DNA of 64,000 nt from Candidatus Polarisedimenticolia bacterium (GCA_036004685.1 DASYRE010000032.1:88266-152265); one strand, 5' to 3'; counted from the stretch's first letter, positions 1-10,173 are shown. Made by a program: numbers and translations. Notes: generated from the sequence alone by a model not told the origin.

Positions 1-341
1 TTCTTTCGGGAATCAATTTCCTCGAGAAGTCGCTCCCTCTCGTCATCTCGCATCAGGAGAGGTTCGACGGCTCGGGGTACCCGCACGGACTCCGGGAGGA
101 GGCGATTCCCCTGGGGGCGCGGATCTTCGCGGTCGTGGATACGCTCGACGCGATGACCTCGGATCGGCCCTACCGGAAAGCGCTATCCTACGAGGTCGCG
201 CGCGCGGAAATCGTCCGGAATTCGGGCATTCAATTCGATCCGCGGGTCGTCGAGGTGTTCCTGACGATCTCCCCGGAGGAATGGAAAGCCATCCACCGCC
301 GGATTTCCGCCAGCCTCCTTCGTCCGGCCGCGGTGTCCTAG
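1..341 (+). CDS. HD-GYP domain protein, C-terminal part (5' end outside window)
   Basis: The reading frame is open from position 3 to the stop at 339-341. It carries the second half of an HD-GYP cyclic-di-GMP phosphodiesterase domain: the HQERFDGSGYP signature, then the VVDTLDAMTSDRPYRKA segment and the QFDPRVVEVF helix that normally ends these domains. HD-GYP enzymes hydrolyse c-di-GMP with a bimetal or trimetal centre. The N-terminal half with the HD metal ligands lies upstream of the window, so any sensor domain is unknown. The gene converges on the permease gene next to it, with a 4-base overlap of the two stops. The family call is secure; whether the enzyme is active cannot be judged. 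Confidence 0.85.
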   Translation, partial: LSGINFLEKSLPLVISHQERFDGSGYPHGLREEAIPLGARIFAVVDTLDAMTSDRPYRKALSYEVARAEIVRNSGIQFDPRVVEVFLTISPEEWKAIHRRISASLLRPAAVS

Positions 342-1225
342 AGTCTTCCCCGGATCCCCAGCCGGGTCCGGGGATCGAGCCAGTCCCTCAGGAAGTCTCC
401 GACGAAATTGAAGCTCAGCACGACGAGCATGATGGCGAGCCCCGGATAGAGGACAAGGTGGGGCGCGTCGAGCAGATGCTGGCTGCCGCTGCGTAGCATG
501 CTCCCCCAGCTGGGGCTGGGAGGAGGCAGGCCCAGGCCCAGAAAGCTGAGGCCCGCTTCGGAAAGGATGACCCCGGCCATCCCCACGGTCGCTTGGATGA
601 TCAACGGCCCGGCGATGTTGGGCAGGAGATGAAGCCATAGAATCCTGCCCTTCCTGGCCCCCGAGGCCCGGGCCGCCAGGACGAATTGCATCTCACGCGT
701 CTTGAGGACCTGGGCTCGGGTCAGCCGGGCGTAGCCGACCCACCCGATCAGGCAGAGCGCGAGGGCGAGGTTCCCCAGGCCGGGCCCGAGGACCGCCACC
801 AGCGATATGGCCAGAAGGATGCTAGGAAACGACAGGAGGATGTCGATGACGCGCATGACCAGATCGTCCACCCATCCTCCGGAGAGACCGGCCAACGATC
901 CGATCAGGGTCCCGAAGCCGGCGGAGATCAGGACCACAGCCAGGCTCAATATCAGGGAGATTCGCGCCCCCAACACCAGCCTCGAGAGCGTGTCCCGGCC
1001 CAGCTCGTCGAGACCGAGAGGATGGTGCGGTGTAGGGGGAGAGAAGCGAAGGGCGAGATCCTGCGTCCCCGAGGAGTAGGGCGCCAGAAAGGGCGCCGAC
1101 AGCGCGACGAGCGTCAAGACCGCGAGAATGCCGGCGCCGGCGAGGGCCATCGGATCGCGCCGGAGATTGCCCCAGAAGGAGCCCGCGGAGGCGGCGCCGG
1201 GGAATCCGCTATCACGCCTCGCCAT
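338..1225 (-). CDS. dppC: Dipeptide/oligopeptide ABC transporter permease, DppC/OppC type
   Basis: Inner-membrane permease subunit of a peptide or nickel-type ABC importer. The 295-residue product has a cytoplasmic N-terminus, a first membrane segment followed by the APYSSGTQDLALRFSPPTPHHPLGLDELGRD-type periplasmic stretch typical of DppC, and the EAA loop where the ATPase docks (around EAGLSFLGLGLPPPSPSWGSM). The ATG at 1225 is preferred over the TTG at 1243 because GAGG lies 8 bases before it on the minus strand. It overlaps the end of dppB by 14 bases, so the two are translated together. No binding protein or ATPase gene is visible here; they may lie elsewhere. The substrate cannot be told from a permease. 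Confidence 0.88.
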   Translation of the reverse strand: MARRDSGFPGAASAGSFWGNLRRDPMALAGAGILAVLTLVALSAPFLAPYSSGTQDLALRFSPPTPHHPLGLDELGRDTLSRLVLGARISLILSLAVVLISAGFGTLIGSLAGLSGGWVDDLVMRVIDILLSFPSILLAISLVAVLGPGLGNLALALCLIGWVGYARLTRAQVLKTREMQFVLAARASGARKGRILWLHLLPNIAGPLIIQATVGMAGVILSEAGLSFLGLGLPPPSPSWGSMLRSGSQHLLDAPHLVLYPGLAIMLVVLSFNFVGDFLRDWLDPRTRLGIRGRL

Positions 1226-2138
1226 AGCGGATCCTCGGATCAAGCAGGACGTACGCGATGTCGGTCAGGAGATTGACCGCCACATAGGTCAGCGAAATCG
1301 CCAGGATGCAGCCCTGCACGAGCGGGTAATCCCGCGTCTCGATCGCCTGAATCGTCAGCCTGCCGAGGCCGGGCCATCCGAAGACCGTCTCGGTGATGAT
1401 TGCTCCCGTCAGCAGGACCCCGAGCTGCATTCCAAAAACCGTGAGGACAGGATTCAGGGCGTTTTTAAACGCATGAAGCAGCACGATCTTCCATTCTCCG
1501 AGTCCGCGCGCGCGCGCCGCCGACGAGTAGGGCTCGGCCATTTCCTCGAGGAGACTGGATCGGATCATCCTCATGAGAATCGCCGCCAGGGCCGAGCCCA
1601 TGGTGACGGCGGGCAAGACGATGGAGAGCGGACTCTCCATTCCCGATACGGGGAACCAGTCCAGCCTCACCGAGAAGAGGAAGATCAGCATGGGCCCGAC
1701 CCAGAAGTTGGGCAAAGACAGCCCGACGAGCGCCAGGAGGCTCGCGGCCCGGTCGAGCGGCCGTCCGCGATGGGTTGCCGCGATGATCCCCGCCGGGAAG
1801 GAGATCAGGACCGCCAGGAGCATGCTCGCTCCCGCCAGCGCGAGCGTCGCCGGATAACGGTCCAGCACGAGCCGCGAGACCGGCTCCCGGTAGCGGATCG
1901 AATCACCGAGGCTGCCGCGCATGAGTCCCAGGAGGAAGTCGGCGTATTGGACGAGGAGCGGCTTGTCCAGTCCGAGGCGCGCTCGCAAGTCGGTGACGTC
2001 GACGGCCCGGGCTCCCTCTCCGAGCATGACCTGGACCGGATCGCCCGGGATGAAATGAATCAGTGAGAAGACGAGCGTGCAGACACCAAGAAGCACCGGG
2101 AGGAACAGCAGGCAGCGGCGAAAGAGGTAGGATCTCAA
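1212..2138 (-). CDS. dppB: Dipeptide/oligopeptide ABC transporter permease, DppB/OppB type
   Basis: First permease of the peptide ABC importer, pairing with the DppC-type subunit downstream. It shows the DppB hallmarks: an N-terminal membrane helix, the FIPGDPVQVMLGE motif, LGLDKPLLVQYADF, and the EAA loop near the C-terminus. The frame is open upstream to a TTG at 2240, which would add 34 Pro/Gly-rich residues. I place the start at the TTG at 2138 because DppB proteins begin right at the first helix. Neither start has a convincing ribosome site, so the start is uncertain. An extended -10 on the minus strand at about 2270-2278 could drive both permease genes. Confidence 0.85.
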   Translation of the reverse strand: MRSYLFRRCLLFLPVLLGVCTLVFSLIHFIPGDPVQVMLGEGARAVDVTDLRARLGLDKPLLVQYADFLLGLMRGSLGDSIRYREPVSRLVLDRYPATLALAGASMLLAVLISFPAGIIAATHRGRPLDRAASLLALVGLSLPNFWVGPMLIFLFSVRLDWFPVSGMESPLSIVLPAVTMGSALAAILMRMIRSSLLEEMAEPYSSAARARGLGEWKIVLLHAFKNALNPVLTVFGMQLGVLLTGAIITETVFGWPGLGRLTIQAIETRDYPLVQGCILAISLTYVAVNLLTDIAYVLLDPRIRYGEA

Positions 2139-2269
2139 GGAGGATCTGTCCCCCGGCTCGGGAGGCAATTCCCGCGGGGCGGGGCCCGGCGGAGGGCCGT
2201 TTTTTCGGACGGTCAAAGCCCCGGACGAAGCCCAGGTCAAGGCTTGACAAGGCCGCGCGACGGGCCGGA

Positions 2270-2278
2270 ATCATAACA
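2270..2278 (-). promoter_or_regulatory. Putative extended -10 promoter of dppB-dppC
   Basis: On the minus strand the bases read TGT-TATGAT, an extended -10 (TGn plus five of six consensus bases). No good -35 is present at the usual spacing, as is common for extended -10 promoters. Transcription would start near 2263, before either possible dppB start. Confidence 0.4.
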
Positions 2279-2313
2279 CAAGTGGACCGCCGGAAGGACG
2301 ACGGATCGATTTC

Positions 2314-2342
2314 TTGACTGGACCGATGCAATTCTATATATT
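2314..2342 (+). promoter_or_regulatory. Sigma70-type promoter of lolA
   Basis: TTGACT (2314-2319), a 17-base spacer and TATATT (2337-2342) give a near-consensus promoter. The expected start is near 2349, about 59 bases before the lolA ATG. Confidence 0.75.
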
Positions 2343-2407
2343 GCTGGCAGGCAGGGGTTTACGACCTTCGAATCGGCAAATCGGAGACCGGGGAAACCGG
2401 TCGTCTC

Positions 2408-3151
2408 ATGAGGCCATCATTGAAGATTTCATCCCACAGAGTTGCTGCCCTTGGCATGCTCTTTCTGCTCTTCCTGAACTCCCAGTCGTCGTCGGCGGCC
2501 GCGCGGCCGGGGGCTTCTTCCTCGACCCCGTTGAAGGAGGTTCTGGTTCGATTCAATCAGGTCCAGGACGACACCCGCAGCCTGACCGCAAGCTTCACCG
2601 AACGGAAAAACCTTGGGCTTCTGGCCAAGCCGCTCGTCTCGAACGGCACCTTCCTGTACTCCAAACCGACCCGTATCAAGTGGGAGTATTCCGATCCCGA
2701 GCCGCGCGTCTTCCTGATCACGGAAGACCATTTCGTGGCCTATTATCCGGCTCAAAAGAAGGCCGAAGAGGTTCCGCTGAGCAAGCTGGCGGGCCGTCGC
2801 GTGTTCAGGGTCTTCGGGATCGGCCAAACGGCCGAGGATCTCGAGAAGTTCTTCGACATCTCCCTCGGCGATCCGGGATCCGAGAAGGGGACTTTCCTGC
2901 TCGTGCTGACCCCCAAGCGCCGCCGGGTGAAAGACCGGCTGCAGATCGTTCGTTTTTGGGTGGACTCGAAGAGCTACCTGCCCCGGCAGCTTGAGTACGT
3001 CGAAGCGGACGGCGATTCGACGATTCTGACGTTCAGCAACATCCGGGTCAATCCGGCCATCACCGAAACGCGCTTCAACGTGGAGATCCCCAAGGACGTC
3101 CGCATCAGCAATTCATTTTCGGGCTTTACGGGCACTTCGATGAGCCATTGA
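2408..3151 (+). CDS. lolA: Outer-membrane lipoprotein carrier protein LolA
   Basis: Periplasmic chaperone that takes lipoproteins from LolCDE and carries them to the outer membrane. The 247-residue product starts with a basic n-region and a hydrophobic signal peptide (about residues 10-32). The LolA half-barrel follows: an initial helix (LKEVLVRFNQVQDDTRSLTA), SFTERK, the GTFLYSKPTRIKWEY strands and a C-terminal part ending in FNVEIPKDVRI. Length and order fit the LolA/LolA-like family. It has its own strong promoter and converges on groEL, whose terminator separates the two. A LolA-like paralogue such as LolA2 cannot be excluded. The family is clear and its lipoprotein role is inferred from it. 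Confidence 0.9.
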   Translation: MRPSLKISSHRVAALGMLFLLFLNSQSSSAAARPGASSSTPLKEVLVRFNQVQDDTRSLTASFTERKNLGLLAKPLVSNGTFLYSKPTRIKWEYSDPEPRVFLITEDHFVAYYPAQKKAEEVPLSKLAGRRVFRVFGIGQTAEDLEKFFDISLGDPGSEKGTFLLVLTPKRRRVKDRLQIVRFWVDSKSYLPRQLEYVEADGDSTILTFSNIRVNPAITETRFNVEIPKDVRISNSFSGFTGTSMSH

Positions 3152-3202
3152 GCCCGGGCCGGCCTCTGCGGTTCCCCCGTCCCTCTCGCCCCGTGTCCTT
3201 TC

Positions 3203-3247
3203 AAACAAAAAACCCCGCCGGACGCCTTTCGCGAGCGTCCGGCGGGG
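3203..3247 (-). terminator. Intrinsic terminator of groES-groEL
   Basis: A perfect 13-bp GC-rich stem (3213-3225 paired with 3235-3247) closes a 9-base loop. On the minus strand it is followed at once by six T residues (A-tract 3207-3212 on the plus strand). It lies 20 bases past the groEL stop. There is no T-tract on the plus side, so it should not act as a classic terminator for lolA. Confidence 0.9.
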
Positions 3248-3266
3248 CCTGAATCCTGCCTCGAAA

Positions 3267-5265
<1,999 letters not shown>

Positions 5266-5317
5266 CGCATCTCCTCCAATAACTCGTTCATTTACCATAG
5301 TTAACAGGTTGATATTG

Positions 5318-5344
5318 TTAGCGCTCAAGGCTAGAGAGTGCCAA
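5318..5344 (-). promoter_or_regulatory. CIRCE operator (HrcA binding site)
   Basis: The plus strand reads TTAGCGCTC, nine bases, then GAGTGCCAA. This is the CIRCE consensus (TTAGCACTC-N9-GAGTGCTAA) with one change in each arm. It starts inside the -10 box of the groES promoter and covers the expected +1 (near 5336), where bound HrcA would block initiation. Confidence 0.93.
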
Positions 5345-5372
5345 TATACCGGAGACTCACCTCCGATGTCAA
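5343..5372 (-). promoter_or_regulatory. Sigma70-type promoter of groES-groEL
   Basis: On the minus strand TTGACA (5372-5367), an 18-base spacer and TATATT (5348-5343). It overlaps the upstream edge of the CIRCE element, the usual arrangement for HrcA-controlled chaperonin operons. Confidence 0.8.
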
Positions 5373-5541
5373 GCCTCCAGCGGCAGGCCGGAATCGCCAG
5401 GCATAAAGGATGCATTAACCCGGGGATGTTTTCGGAGGAGGCGGGCGACCCGGGGGAAAAAGAAAGGATGTCGATGAGCCCTAACTTGAAGATTGCCGAA
5501 GTGATTCTATATTTTCCTCGAGGCCGGCTTGAGGAGTGGAG

Positions 5542-7374
5542 ATGACCGGAGCGACGGGTCCCACCATCGAAGATGTCAGCCAGGAGCGGCTTGAAGCCCG
5601 TATCCGGGAGGTTGCGAAGCGCCTCTTCTCGGATCAGACGTTCGACGATCTCGAGACGTGGCATCTGGCTCAGGTCATCGAGCACTGCTCGAAGGCCATC
5701 TCGGATATTTATCGGACGGTGAATCTGGAGCAGATTCTCCGGGGGGAGGCCCTCAAGCCGACGAGCCTCGAGGATCTCCAGAAAGTCATTTCCCCGGGCT
5801 CCCGAAAGCCTCTGCGCCGGGTGACGCGCGTGCCGGGGGAGCTCAAGGGAATCGGCGACCGCTGTCTCTATGACATCGGCATGGCCGGCGTCCGCGACTA
5901 TCGTGGATTAAGTCTCGCCACCCTGGGGGTCCGGTCCTACCGGATGGCCGCCGAGATCCTCTCTTTCCTCGCGGACGAGAGGGATCTCCGCGAGCTGTTC
6001 CAGAGAAACCGTCTGAGGACCCTTCCGATCGAGGAGGAGATCGCGTTTCTCAAGCAATGTGCGGCGAGGTTCGGTCTGCACGCCGATCTTCTCAGCAATC
6101 TCCGGGAGGAGTCGGTCGGCAGCTCGGCGTTCGTTTCCGTCCAGCCTCCGGGCTTGCGGCACCCGGAAGGCAACTTCGGGAAGGAGCTCCCGCCGCTCGA
6201 TGAGGATCTTCCCGGGGCCGCCTCTCTTCAGAACGCGGCGCCGAAAGGACTGCGCGAGCCAAGGGAACGGCTCTTGTCGCGGTATGAGCGCATCCTGCTC
6301 TTTGCCCAGACGAACATCGAGGAGGTGCGGCGCGACCTCAAGCGGCGCGTCATCGACCAGGAGGCCGCTGTCGACGCCCTCTGTGACGATTTTCTCATCA
6401 ACGCGACCGGGACCCAGCTTCGCCGAATCCCCCAATCCTACTTTCTGGTGGGCCCGACGGGCGTCGGCAAGAACTACCTCATGGAGTCGCTCGCCAAAGT
6501 CCTCGAGGAGATGTGGGGGGTCGAGATCCCATTCCTGATCATCGAGGGGCCTCAATACACCTATCCCTCGGACATCAATGAGTTGAAGGGAGCGACCCGG
6601 GGCTTCATTCGAAGCGACGAGCCGGGATTGCTCACGGAATTTCACGAGCGGGCCTCCCGTGCTCCGCTTTCGATCCTGATCGTCGATGAGGTGGAGAAGG
6701 CGCATTCCCAGCTTCAGAAGTTCTTCCTTCCCATCATGGATCGTGGAACCACCCACGACAATCGAGGCCAGGAGCTGAGTTTCGAGGGGTGCATCGTCGC
6801 CTTCACCTCGAACCTCAGGCATTCGCCTCAAGACTCCCTGGAACCCATCGGTTACCGGGGACGGGGCTCCGACAGGACCCGCCGCGGAGACGAGCGGATA
6901 GAGCGGGCTTTGAGAAAGGATCTTTCTCCCGAGTTCGTCGCGCGCCTTCGCGTCATCCGCTTTTCCCCTCTCTCCCGAGCTTCCATGGAGTCGATCCTGG
7001 ACTTGGAGCTGGAGGAGATATTCGAGCGCTTTCGTTCTCTGCACGGCCTGCAGCTGCGGGTCACCCGGGCGGCGCGCCGGCACCTGATCGAGATCGGCTT
7101 CAGCGAGAGCCAGGGGGCCAGGCAGCTGGCCGCGGCGGTCCGCCGCTATTGCAACATCGAGGTGAGCCGCAAGATCAAGCAGGACGAAATCCCCGGAAGC
7201 GCCGGTCGCGACGAGACGATCCAATACCTTCGCGAAGTCCGCAGCGGCGATCGCGCCTTCGAGTCGGAGGCGGTGGAAAGGAAAGTGCTCCGCCAGGCGA
7301 GAGTCCGGCTTCCCTACCGCCGGCTGATCATCGACGAATCGGGGGGAGAATTCCGTTACCGCGGCGAGGATTGA
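5542..7374 (+). CDS. Clp/Hsp100-like AAA+ ATPase with unrecognised N-terminal region
   Basis: A 610-residue single-ring AAA+ protein resembling the second ATPase domain of ClpA/ClpB. Visible are Walker A GPTGVGKN (304-311), a pore-loop-like GFIR (354-357), Walker B LIVDEVEKAH with D382-E383, sensor-1 N424 in FTSN, the PEFVARL Arg-finger motif (463-469) and sensor-2 GAR (525-527). The residue after the Walker A Lys is Asn, not Thr or Ser. IGY (436-438) lies where ClpA and ClpX carry the ClpP-docking IGL/IGF loop. Residues 1-300 are helical and match no family I know. The ATG at 5542 follows GAGGAG; a GTG at 5536 lies inside that site. The stop overlaps the leader of the next gene, so the pair is coupled. 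It probably remodels or unfolds a protein; the target is unknown. Confidence 0.8.
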   Translation: MTGATGPTIEDVSQERLEARIREVAKRLFSDQTFDDLETWHLAQVIEHCSKAISDIYRTVNLEQILRGEALKPTSLEDLQKVISPGSRKPLRRVTRVPGELKGIGDRCLYDIGMAGVRDYRGLSLATLGVRSYRMAAEILSFLADERDLRELFQRNRLRTLPIEEEIAFLKQCAARFGLHADLLSNLREESVGSSAFVSVQPPGLRHPEGNFGKELPPLDEDLPGAASLQNAAPKGLREPRERLLSRYERILLFAQTNIEEVRRDLKRRVIDQEAAVDALCDDFLINATGTQLRRIPQSYFLVGPTGVGKNYLMESLAKVLEEMWGVEIPFLIIEGPQYTYPSDINELKGATRGFIRSDEPGLLTEFHERASRAPLSILIVDEVEKAHSQLQKFFLPIMDRGTTHDNRGQELSFEGCIVAFTSNLRHSPQDSLEPIGYRGRGSDRTRRGDERIERALRKDLSPEFVARLRVIRFSPLSRASMESILDLELEEIFERFRSLHGLQLRVTRAARRHLIEIGFSESQGARQLAAAVRRYCNIEVSRKIKQDEIPGSAGRDETIQYLREVRSGDRAFESEAVERKVLRQARVRLPYRRLIIDESGGEFRYRGED

Positions 7375-7376
7375 TC

Positions 7377-8090
7377 GTGGCCCTTGGAACCTCTCTCCTC
7401 GCGCGACTCCAACGGCTCATCGAGCGAAGCTACGACTGGAACACCGGAATCGAGGACGTAGGACCTTTCGTGCTGGGCGACGCGCAATATCGGAGACTGT
7501 TTCAGGAAAAGGAATTCTTCGAGGAGCTGCCCGAAAGCGATCCCGGACCGAGAACCCTGATGACCTGGCAGGGCCCGAGGATTCGCCTCAGCGTCTATTA
7601 CCCGGATGCTTTGATCGCCGGGCTCGAAAGGAAGAACCCCTTACGGCGGCTGGATGAGGAGAACGTCGGCCCTCTGTCGGTGCTGGTGGAGGAGCTGGAT
7701 CATCTCCTGATGCTCGCATGGTGCGCCCGGCATCGTCGCCGCGTCGGTCTGATGGAGCTCGAGTTCCACGCGAACCTCACCAAGTTCATGGTCGTCGCGC
7801 ATCTGGTCTCCCGACTGAGCCGCCGCCCGCGCCTGACCCGGGGGCAGCGCCTGTGGGTGATGCACCACCTGTTCCACGGGGCGGGCGACGGACTGCCGGC
7901 GCCATTTCGCCAGCGCTATCACACCGCCGCGCGGCTCGCGGTCCGATTTCTCGCGCACCTCGAACTCATGCCCGGCTCCGACAGGCTGCGCGCCCTCCGC
8001 CGCGTGGCGAGAAAACCCTGGGAACTCCAGAGAGCCTGTCTGGAGTCGCCGGAGCCTCAAGGCAGGCTAGGGCTTTTGCTGGGAATCTGA
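7377..8090 (+). CDS. Protein of unknown function coupled to the Clp-like ATPase
   Basis: I do not recognise this 237-residue protein. It has no signal peptide or membrane segment and looks all-helical. Conserved-looking polar clusters are EELDH (105-109), ELEFHANLTKF (127-137), HHLFHG (163-168) and YHTAARLA near residue 181; the repeated Glu/His could bind metal, but that is a guess. The GTG at 7377 has GAGGA six bases upstream and begins 2 bases after the ATPase stop; a TTG at 7371 overlapping that stop is the alternative. This spacing implies the protein is made with the AAA+ ATPase and may be its partner, adaptor or substrate. Its last 24 bases overlap the end of ctpA on the other strand. 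Confidence 0.75.
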   Translation: MALGTSLLARLQRLIERSYDWNTGIEDVGPFVLGDAQYRRLFQEKEFFEELPESDPGPRTLMTWQGPRIRLSVYYPDALIAGLERKNPLRRLDEENVGPLSVLVEELDHLLMLAWCARHRRRVGLMELEFHANLTKFMVVAHLVSRLSRRPRLTRGQRLWVMHHLFHGAGDGLPAPFRQRYHTAARLAVRFLAHLELMPGSDRLRALRRVARKPWELQRACLESPEPQGRLGLLLGI

Positions 8091-9653
8091 AGAGGCGGAA
8101 TTCTGGCTGGCCAGACGCGCCAGTTGCTGGGCCTGGGGAAAGCTTTCCAGCGCCTTCTGGATCTGCGGATCGATTTCTGCGAAGACGCGGAAGCCCTCTT
8201 CGCCGCCCCACCGGGCCGCGGCGATCTCCTTCCGGATAGCGGTGCGGATGTACTCCCCGTTCTCCCGAAGATCCGCCTCGGTGAAGACGATCTTCCGCTG
8301 CTCCAGGTATTTCCTGAAGTCGTCCATGGCCCTCTCATCGAGGGCGAAGCCGCGCGGAATGTCCTTGTGCGAGACGTTGTACTGGACCGCGAAACCGAAG
8401 AAGACCTGTTCGTTCTCGAGCGTCCGGAGGAACTTTTCCAGCTTGTAGCTGTCCACCAGGATGTCCGGAGCGATGCCGCCCCCGCCATAGACGACCCGGC
8501 CGGAGTCGGTCTTGCGCGGGTCCTTGGCCGGCTGTCCGTCATCCTGCTCGTCCCGCGACAGGTAGTAGTAATCCTCCAGGGAGTCGTAGTCCCTCTGGAT
8601 GAGGCGGCCGCTCGGCGTGTAGTAGTGCGCCGTGGTCAAGGCTAGCGCCGATCGGTGGCTCAACGGGTAGACCGTCTGCACCAGTCCCTTTCCCCACGTC
8701 GTCTTGCCCACGATGAGACCGCGGTCGTGGTCCTGGATGGCGCCGGCCACGATCTCCGAGGCGCTGGCGCTGTATTTGTTCACGAGAATGATGAGCGGGA
8801 AGTCGATGTGAGTGCCCATCCCCGTGGCGAGGTATTCCTGATCCGAGCCTCGGGTCCTTCCCCGGGTGAAGACGATCTTCTGGCCCTTGGCCAGGAACTT
8901 GTCCGCCACCCGGACGGCCTGCTCGAGGAGCCCGCCTGGATTGCCGCGCAGATCCAGGATGAGACGGTTCATGCCGGCGTTTTTAAGGATTCGGAGCTTC
9001 TCTTCGAGCTCCCGATCGGTCGTCTGGGTGAAATTCGTCACCCGCACGAAGCCGATCTCGGGCCGGATCATGAAAGCGTACTGGACGCTGCGCGTCGGGA
9101 TGTCGTCGCGGGTGATGGTGAAATGGAGCGGCGCCTCTTCACCGGGACGGACGACGGTGATGTTGACCTGGGTTCCCTTGGCGCCTCTCAGGCGCTTCAG
9201 CGCCTGGTCCACCGTCATGTCGAGAGTGTCGACGCCCTCGATCTGCGAGATGACGTCTCCCGGACGGATGCCGGCGCGAAACGCAGGGGTGCCTTCGATG
9301 GGGGAGATGACGGTGAGAGGCCGATCGACGGAGGGCTTGGAGATGACGATCCCCAGTCCGCTGAAGCTGCCGTGCTGCTCCTCCATCATGTCCTGATAGT
9401 CGGTGGAGTTGAGGAAATTAGTATGGGGATCGAGGGTCTTGAGCATGCCGCGAATCGCGCCTTCGATGGCTACTTCCGGGACCACCTCGTCGATGTAGCG
9501 CTCCTGGACGATTCCGAGGATTTGACTGAAAGTCTTGAGACGATCGTTCGAGGTTTCGGCGGCCGCGTTCAGCCGCGGGGCGAGCAAACCTCCCGTCAGC
9601 GAGCCCGCCAGGAGAATCGCCGCCGCCATCAACCATTGCCGCCGCTTCAGCAT
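8067..9653 (-). CDS. ctpA: C-terminal processing protease, S41 family (CtpA/Prc type)
   Basis: Periplasmic serine protease that trims or degrades proteins from the C-terminus. The 528-residue product has a signal anchor (about 8-30), an N-terminal helical region with LDPHTNFL, a PDZ domain (about 95-175, with the SGLGIVI loop) and an S41 core. The likely catalytic pair is S297 in the SASASE motif and K322 in GKTTWGKGLVQ, 25 residues apart as in D1-processing protease. A C-terminal helical extension of about 150 residues follows. The ATG at 9653 lies about 18 bases after the predicted transcription start. The 3' end overlaps the convergent unknown gene by 24 bases. Confidence 0.93.
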   Translation of the reverse strand: MLKRRQWLMAAAILLAGSLTGGLLAPRLNAAAETSNDRLKTFSQILGIVQERYIDEVVPEVAIEGAIRGMLKTLDPHTNFLNSTDYQDMMEEQHGSFSGLGIVISKPSVDRPLTVISPIEGTPAFRAGIRPGDVISQIEGVDTLDMTVDQALKRLRGAKGTQVNITVVRPGEEAPLHFTITRDDIPTRSVQYAFMIRPEIGFVRVTNFTQTTDRELEEKLRILKNAGMNRLILDLRGNPGGLLEQAVRVADKFLAKGQKIVFTRGRTRGSDQEYLATGMGTHIDFPLIILVNKYSASASEIVAGAIQDHDRGLIVGKTTWGKGLVQTVYPLSHRSALALTTAHYYTPSGRLIQRDYDSLEDYYYLSRDEQDDGQPAKDPRKTDSGRVVYGGGGIAPDILVDSYKLEKFLRTLENEQVFFGFAVQYNVSHKDIPRGFALDERAMDDFRKYLEQRKIVFTEADLRENGEYIRTAIRKEIAAARWGGEEGFRVFAEIDPQIQKALESFPQAQQLARLASQNSASSDSQQKP

Positions 9654-9677
9654 CAGAACCCCAAAATTTTCCAGGCA

Positions 9678-9706
9678 ATTATAGTGTCGGCATCCATCGA
9701 AGTAAA
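9678..9706 (-). promoter_or_regulatory. Promoter of ctpA
   Basis: On the minus strand TTTACT (9706-9701), a 17-base spacer and a perfect TATAAT (9683-9678). The +1 would be near 9671, giving a short leader before the ATG at 9653. Confidence 0.75.
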
Positions 9707-9786
9707 GGAAGTGCCGGTTTCCCGGCGGCGATTCCTGGACTTCTCTTGGCGCCCGTCACGGCCCTCCATGGGGCCGCGCGCCATCG

Positions 9787-9815
9787 TTGACTTGCAGGCC
9801 GCGACAAACTAGCAT
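9787..9815 (+). promoter_or_regulatory. Promoter of tatA-tatC
   Basis: TTGACT (9787-9792), a 17-base spacer and TAGCAT (9810-9815). The +1 would be near 9822, about 70 bases before the tatA ATG. Confidence 0.65.
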
Positions 9816-9891
9816 CTCCGAAGAAGATGTACGCGTCGTTGGGCCGCCGGTTTCATCGGAAAGATCGCACCGCCTGAGGACTTGTAAAGAG

Positions 9892-10173
9892 ATGTTCGGC
9901 TCCATCGGCGCTCCCGAGCTGATCCTGATCTTCGTCATCGCCTTGCTCATCTTCGGTCCGCGAAAGTTACCGGAGCTGGGACGGGCGCTGGGGCGAGGGA
10001 TCGGCGAGTTCCGGAAAGCGACCGCCGACTTGAAAACCACCCTCGAACGCGAGATCGCCGAGGAAGGCGTCTCTCCGGCCCCACCGGCGCGGCCGTGCGA
10101 TACGACCGCCCACTCCGACCCGGACCCGCCTTCAACCGTCACCCAAGAAGATGGCGCAGACCGCTCCGCCTGA
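9892..10173 (+). CDS. tatA: Twin-arginine translocase subunit TatA/TatB
   Basis: Pore-forming subunit of the Tat pathway, which exports folded proteins. The 93-residue product starts [25 protein letters not shown], the standard short membrane helix with the FGP hinge and [10 protein letters not shown] amphipathic helix, then a charged and Pro-rich tail. TatA and TatB are hard to separate by sequence; only one such gene is next to tatC, so it may serve both roles. The ATG at 9892 is chosen because the family begins right before this helix. It overlaps tatC by 23 bases. Confidence 0.93.
   Translation: MFGSIGAPELILIFVIALLIFGPRKLPELGRALGRGIGEFRKATADLKTTLEREIAEEGVSPAPPARPCDTTAHSDPDPPSTVTQEDGADRSA

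Noticed and set aside
2244..2249. Isolated TTGACA on the plus strand upstream of lolA
   Set aside because: No -10 at 16-19 bases; the promoter at 2314-2342 is far better placed.
3213..3247. Hairpin as terminator of lolA as well
   Set aside because: On the plus strand the stem is followed by mixed bases, not a T-tract; only the groEL direction fits an intrinsic terminator.
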